This document shows, in pieces, positions 61,346-64,000 of a stretch of 64,000 bases of DNA. The translations under genes were made by a program, and so were the position numbers. Position 1 is the stretch's first letter; each line of letters starts with the position of its first letter. The notes under the pieces were generated by a model. That model had not been told where the DNA came from. It did not search any database and was given only the letters and a program-made list of their open reading frames with translations. Origin of the DNA: CAKZNE01 sp964485405 (GTDB taxonomy: Bacteria > Bacteroidota > Bacteroidia > Flavobacteriales > Schleiferiaceae); assembly GCA_964485405.1 (NCBI GenBank), contig CAZAJG010000012.1, forward strand, positions 1 through 64,000, in the 5' to 3' direction.

Positions 61346-61705
61346 TTATTCCAGTTTTTTCAGTTTAGATTCCGTTTGAAATATTGGTATTGCAAGGGAA
61401 ATCAACATCCAGAGTATAGCCAAACCAGATTCCGCTATTTCCGAAAGGTTTATCCAAAGACCCAGAATGGAACTTACAGAAAGTAGGGTACTCCACACTA
61501 ACATTCTTCTAGCTCCATACTCCTGAGCAAATGCCCAATGCTTTTCGGATTGCATAGATTTTTGAGTGCGGTATCCGTACAGCGAGTTAATTTGTTTCGC
61601 TGGGTATTTGAGCATAATTAAACAAACAATAAGAATAGAGAGTCCACTCAAAAGGCTTATCAGAAAAAAAGGATCTTCAAAAAGAGCGCCCACGCTTAAA
61701 ACCAT
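61346..61705 (-). CDS. SdpI/YfhL family membrane protein
   Basis: A 119-residue protein with three hydrophobic segments (about 13-31, 68-84, 92-108) and the SdpI/YfhL family motif NSLYGYRTQKSMQSEKHWAFA (about 40-60). In Bacillus SdpI gives immunity to the SdpC toxin, but most family members have no known role and no toxin gene is seen here. It is 2 nt upstream of the cytosine deaminase gene, so they share a transcript. Confidence 0.75.
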   Translation of the reverse strand: MVLSVGALFEDPFFLISLLSGLSILIVCLIMLKYPAKQINSLYGYRTQKSMQSEKHWAFAQEYGARRMLVWSTLLSVSSILGLWINLSEIAESGLAILWMLISLAIPIFQTESKLKKLE

Positions 61706-61877
61706 AACTTGCTGTTAGATGAGAAAATGAAGGTACATAAAGTTGGGATAGATAAACCTTAAGCCCCCATTTTTAGGTGTTAAAATGTAAGCCAGGTGTC
61801 CTTAAAAGCCATTCAGAATATTGATTTTTAACAGAATAAAACTATCTTATAAAGAATAACGGATAAAACAACATATC

Positions 61878-62348
61878 ATGATAAAGAGCTTTCAAGGTGC
61901 TCGCACCAAACAAACCAAAAACCTCTCCGCAGAATCCCTAAAGGTTTCTGATTTTATGACTACCAAGCTGGTTAGCTTTAAAGAAGAAGACACCATATTT
62001 GACGTTATTACAAAACTGCTGAAGCATAATATTTCTGGTGGTCCGGTTCTATGTGAAGATGCAAAACTAATCGGAGTAATCTCCGAAGGAGACTGCCTAA
62101 AAGAGGTGGTAAAAGGTAAGTACTTAAATATGCCTAATATTTCCGGTACGGTAAAGGATTATATGACGGTGAATGTGATTTCCATACATCCCGACACCAG
62201 TATATTTGAAGCTGCTCAAAAGTTTCTAGAGCTTAAGATTAGACGATTTCCTGTAGTTAAGGAAGGTAAATTGGTAGGTCAGATAAGCCAAAGAGATATA
62301 ATGAATGCTATGGCTCAACTTAAAAGTGCTACTTGGGAAGCGAGTTAG
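61878..62348 (+). CDS. Two-CBS-domain protein
   Basis: A 156-residue protein made of two CBS domains (about 25-80 and 90-147), recognised from VSDFMTTKLVSFKEEDTIFD, ISGGPVLCEDAKLIGVISEGD, and the second VKDYMTVNVISIHPDTSIFE with FPVVKEGKLVGQISQRD. CBS pairs bind adenosine nucleotides and act as energy sensors. No catalytic domain is attached. Its 3' end overlaps the convergent hydrolase gene by 20 nt. Confidence 0.88.
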   Translation: MIKSFQGARTKQTKNLSAESLKVSDFMTTKLVSFKEEDTIFDVITKLLKHNISGGPVLCEDAKLIGVISEGDCLKEVVKGKYLNMPNISGTVKDYMTVNVISIHPDTSIFEAAQKFLELKIRRFPVVKEGKLVGQISQRDIMNAMAQLKSATWEAS

Positions 62349-62883
62349 AATTACTCGACACCCGCAGCTGTTGCAACCATTCTAAGCCTTGTTCCCATTT
62401 ACCAAAACCGGAAATGGGTTCAATATGACCTGCGTTGGGCAATAATTTGAATTCACTCCCCCATTGATTGGCAAAATACTCCGCTCTTTTGGGGTTTACT
62501 ACATGATCATTTTCGCTGGCTACAACCATACTCGGAAATGGTAATTTACATAAAGGCATCGGTGAGAATCCTTGAATATATTCCGGAAAATCAGAAGGGT
62601 CAGGATCACTCGGAGCAACCAAAAAAGCGGCTTTAATAGGTTTTTGATACGTACACCACCAATGGAGGATGCTTGCACAGCCAATGCTATGACCAACCAA
62701 CACAAAATCTTCTGTATCAGAATCTTGTAAAAAATCCTCAATTTGCGTAACCCAAGATTTTCGCTCTGGTTGATCCCAATTCTGTTGATTTACCCGAACA
62801 AATTGCTCTGGAAACTGCCTTTCCCACTCACTCTGCCAATGCGCTTTATTTGAATTGTGTAAACCTGGAATATTAACGTTCAT
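62329..62883 (-). CDS. RBBP9/YdeN family alpha/beta hydrolase
   Basis: A 184-residue short alpha/beta hydrolase of the RBBP9/YdeN family. The nucleophile elbow is VGHSIGCAS (Ser near 66), the acid is in ASENDHVVNPKRA (about 134-146) and the His is in NAGHIEPISG (about 156). Typical family features are the WQSEWERQFP opening and the short length without a cap domain. Function in bacteria is not settled. It is 11 nt downstream of the J-domain gene on the same strand. Confidence 0.87.
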   Translation of the reverse strand: MNVNIPGLHNSNKAHWQSEWERQFPEQFVRVNQQNWDQPERKSWVTQIEDFLQDSDTEDFVLVGHSIGCASILHWWCTYQKPIKAAFLVAPSDPDPSDFPEYIQGFSPMPLCKLPFPSMVVASENDHVVNPKRAEYFANQWGSEFKLLPNAGHIEPISGFGKWEQGLEWLQQLRVSSNSNSLPK

Positions 62884-62894
62884 GAGCGGAATAT

Positions 62895-63968
62895 TTATTC
62901 TAACGATCTAGAGAATTGATATGATTTTACTACTCGTATACCAAGGAGCCCATCTTCTATCTTGTAACTTATCCTATTCGCTTTCTCAACACTTTTATAG
63001 TTAAAGAAAAAACGCACGCCTGGATAGTCATCGTATTTACCTTCTTCCAGTCGAATAAAGCTACTGTTGCTTTTCCCACTTCCATCAAGGTTACCATCAG
63101 ATATCCGATAATGGTTAAAAGCGTATGTCTCCACCACAGGATCAGAAGAAAGCATGAAGTTAATAAGAAGTAAGCCGCTCCATATGGATGGAAAAACCAC
63201 AAAGGCATATAGATACTTACTCAACTGATTCCACTCCTTTCTTTTTAGAGCAAGCACAAACCCGATGAAAGATGTGCTTATTAACGCTCCCAGCAATATG
63301 GGTAAAGGCAATAGCGTATTTAGCCCCACTTTAAAGAAAATAAACAAATGCAAAAGCACCCCACCAAACAACCAGATTATTCGCGCACCTATTAAATGGC
63401 TTATCATTTTCGGCACCTCTTTAAATTCAATATCCGAACGGTTTTGAATGGTTGGTCCCCAAAAACCAACCGATACGAAGACAAAAAAACAGGCCATTCC
63501 AAAACCTACCCATTTATTTAAGGTATACCCGAGTATAGGCACACCAATTAAAATAAGCCAGGATAATACATAGAATAAAACATCTGTGAGATCGTAAAAG
63601 GCACTAGCGGTTTTATACGCCTCTGTTTTCTTATACTCTTCGTACTTCATCTTTGCGTACGCTCTGGCTCTAGCCTGGGCTTTGGCTCGCTCTTCTCGTT
63701 TCCACTCCTCGTAGGTTTTTTGTGGTCTTCTTTTTTGAGCTCTTGTTCTTCTTCTGCGAGATGAAATAGAGGAGCCGCTTATTTTTCCTTTACGTAGGGC
63801 TTCTAAATATTCATAGGCTTCATTGATTAGCACAAACTGTTCATGCGCATCAGCAGCCTTGTTAATATCCGGGTGGAACTTCTTCGCCTTTTTCCGGTAG
63901 GCCTTTTTTATTTGATCTAGTGAGGCTTTTTTACTTACTCCTAATACTTCGTAATACTGGGACGACAT
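62895..63968 (-). CDS. Membrane-bound J-domain protein
   Basis: A 357-residue protein with an N-terminal J domain (about 3-68) containing the HPD motif at 32-34 (KKFHPDINK), which stimulates the ATPase of DnaK. A basic, helical linker (RRRRTRAQKRRPQKTYEEWKREER, about 71-95) is followed by five or six membrane segments (about 130-275) and a C-terminal soluble part. It has no zinc-finger or substrate domain of DnaJ, so it likely recruits DnaK to a membrane site. Beyond its ATG the window ends after 32 nt. Confidence 0.85.
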   Translation of the reverse strand: MSSQYYEVLGVSKKASLDQIKKAYRKKAKKFHPDINKAADAHEQFVLINEAYEYLEALRKGKISGSSISSRRRRTRAQKRRPQKTYEEWKREERAKAQARARAYAKMKYEEYKKTEAYKTASAFYDLTDVLFYVLSWLILIGVPILGYTLNKWVGFGMACFFVFVSVGFWGPTIQNRSDIEFKEVPKMISHLIGARIIWLFGGVLLHLFIFFKVGLNTLLPLPILLGALISTSFIGFVLALKRKEWNQLSKYLYAFVVFPSIWSGLLLINFMLSSDPVVETYAFNHYRISDGNLDGSGKSNSSFIRLEEGKYDDYPGVRFFFNYKSVEKANRISYKIEDGLLGIRVVKSYQFSRSLE

Positions 63969-64000
63969 GAGTCGAGTATAAATTAAATTCCTAAGGTTTG

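Noticed and set aside
61346..61705. SdpI-like gene as part of a toxin-immunity system
   Set aside because: No sdpABC-like or other toxin gene is nearby, and most family members are not immunity proteins.

Overview
The window is an AT-rich chromosomal segment from a member of the Bacteroidota, most likely the Flavobacteriales (a Cryomorphaceae/Schleiferiaceae-like lineage would fit, but this is inference). The grounds are type IX secretion sorting domains (type A and a CHU_C/gliding-motility type), GldL-like motifs, a batABCDE operon, an S46 dipeptidyl-peptidase, HmuY proteins and a Bacteroidota-type sdhC. Promoters match the Bacteroidota -33/-7 consensus (TTTG, about 19 nt, TAnnTTTG), and Shine-Dalgarno sequences are scarce. 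No mobile element, CRISPR array, rRNA or tRNA was seen. Two 10-N assembly gaps (31394-31403 and 35389-35398) are present; the second splits one large gene.

Layout. 0-4.2 kb: succinate dehydrogenase genes (sdhC and the start of sdhA, leftward), divergent from an M24 aminopeptidase and an alpha/beta hydrolase, then convergent thiL. 4.2-8.0 kb: a 1243-residue secreted protein of 16 cysteine-paired repeats. 8.1-14.7 kb: a complete SUF iron-sulfur operon (iscA/sufA-like, sufB, sufC, sufD, sufS, sufE, sufT-like, DUF2480). 14.7-21.7 kb: a lipoprotein, a SCO copper chaperone, two small outer-membrane-like proteins, a ligase-associated DEXH helicase, a DUF985 cupin, a zinc-ribbon membrane protein and an aldo/keto reductase. 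21.9-27.3 kb: two kynurenine-pathway enzymes (HAAO and ACMSD) flanking a PadR regulator with two tandem membrane proteins, then a PurF-like amidophosphoribosyltransferase with an altered glutaminase site.

27.6-31.3 kb: an S46 peptidase, a small FGE-fold protein and PdeM nuclease. 31.5-36.4 kb: a gapped multidomain T9SS adhesin. 36.5-45.6 kb, all leftward: fructosamine kinase overlapping a hybrid histidine kinase, a long di-heme cytochrome c peroxidase, a PhoX-like T9SS protein, a small outer-membrane protein and a phosphodiesterase-like lipoprotein. 45.8-51.8 kb: a probable haem-acquisition locus (DUF6607 protein, T9SS-sorted HmuY-like protein, TonB receptor, HmuY lipoprotein). 51.8-52.6 kb: a candidate small RNA and a ferritin. 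52.7-60.9 kb: the moxR-DUF58-bat operon. 60.9-64 kb: a yeast-type cytosine deaminase, an SdpI-family protein, a CBS protein, an alpha/beta hydrolase and a membrane J-domain protein.

Iron is a recurring theme: SUF assembly, haem uptake, ferritin, succinate dehydrogenase, HAAO and cytochrome c peroxidase. The most interesting items are the PadR/two-membrane-protein module with a visible palindromic operator, the haem locus with two HmuY-type proteins exported by different routes, a candidate 110-nt small RNA before ferritin, a promoter embedded in a terminator giving a likely leaderless ACMSD mRNA, an FCY1-type cytosine deaminase, and the atypical PurF paralogue.
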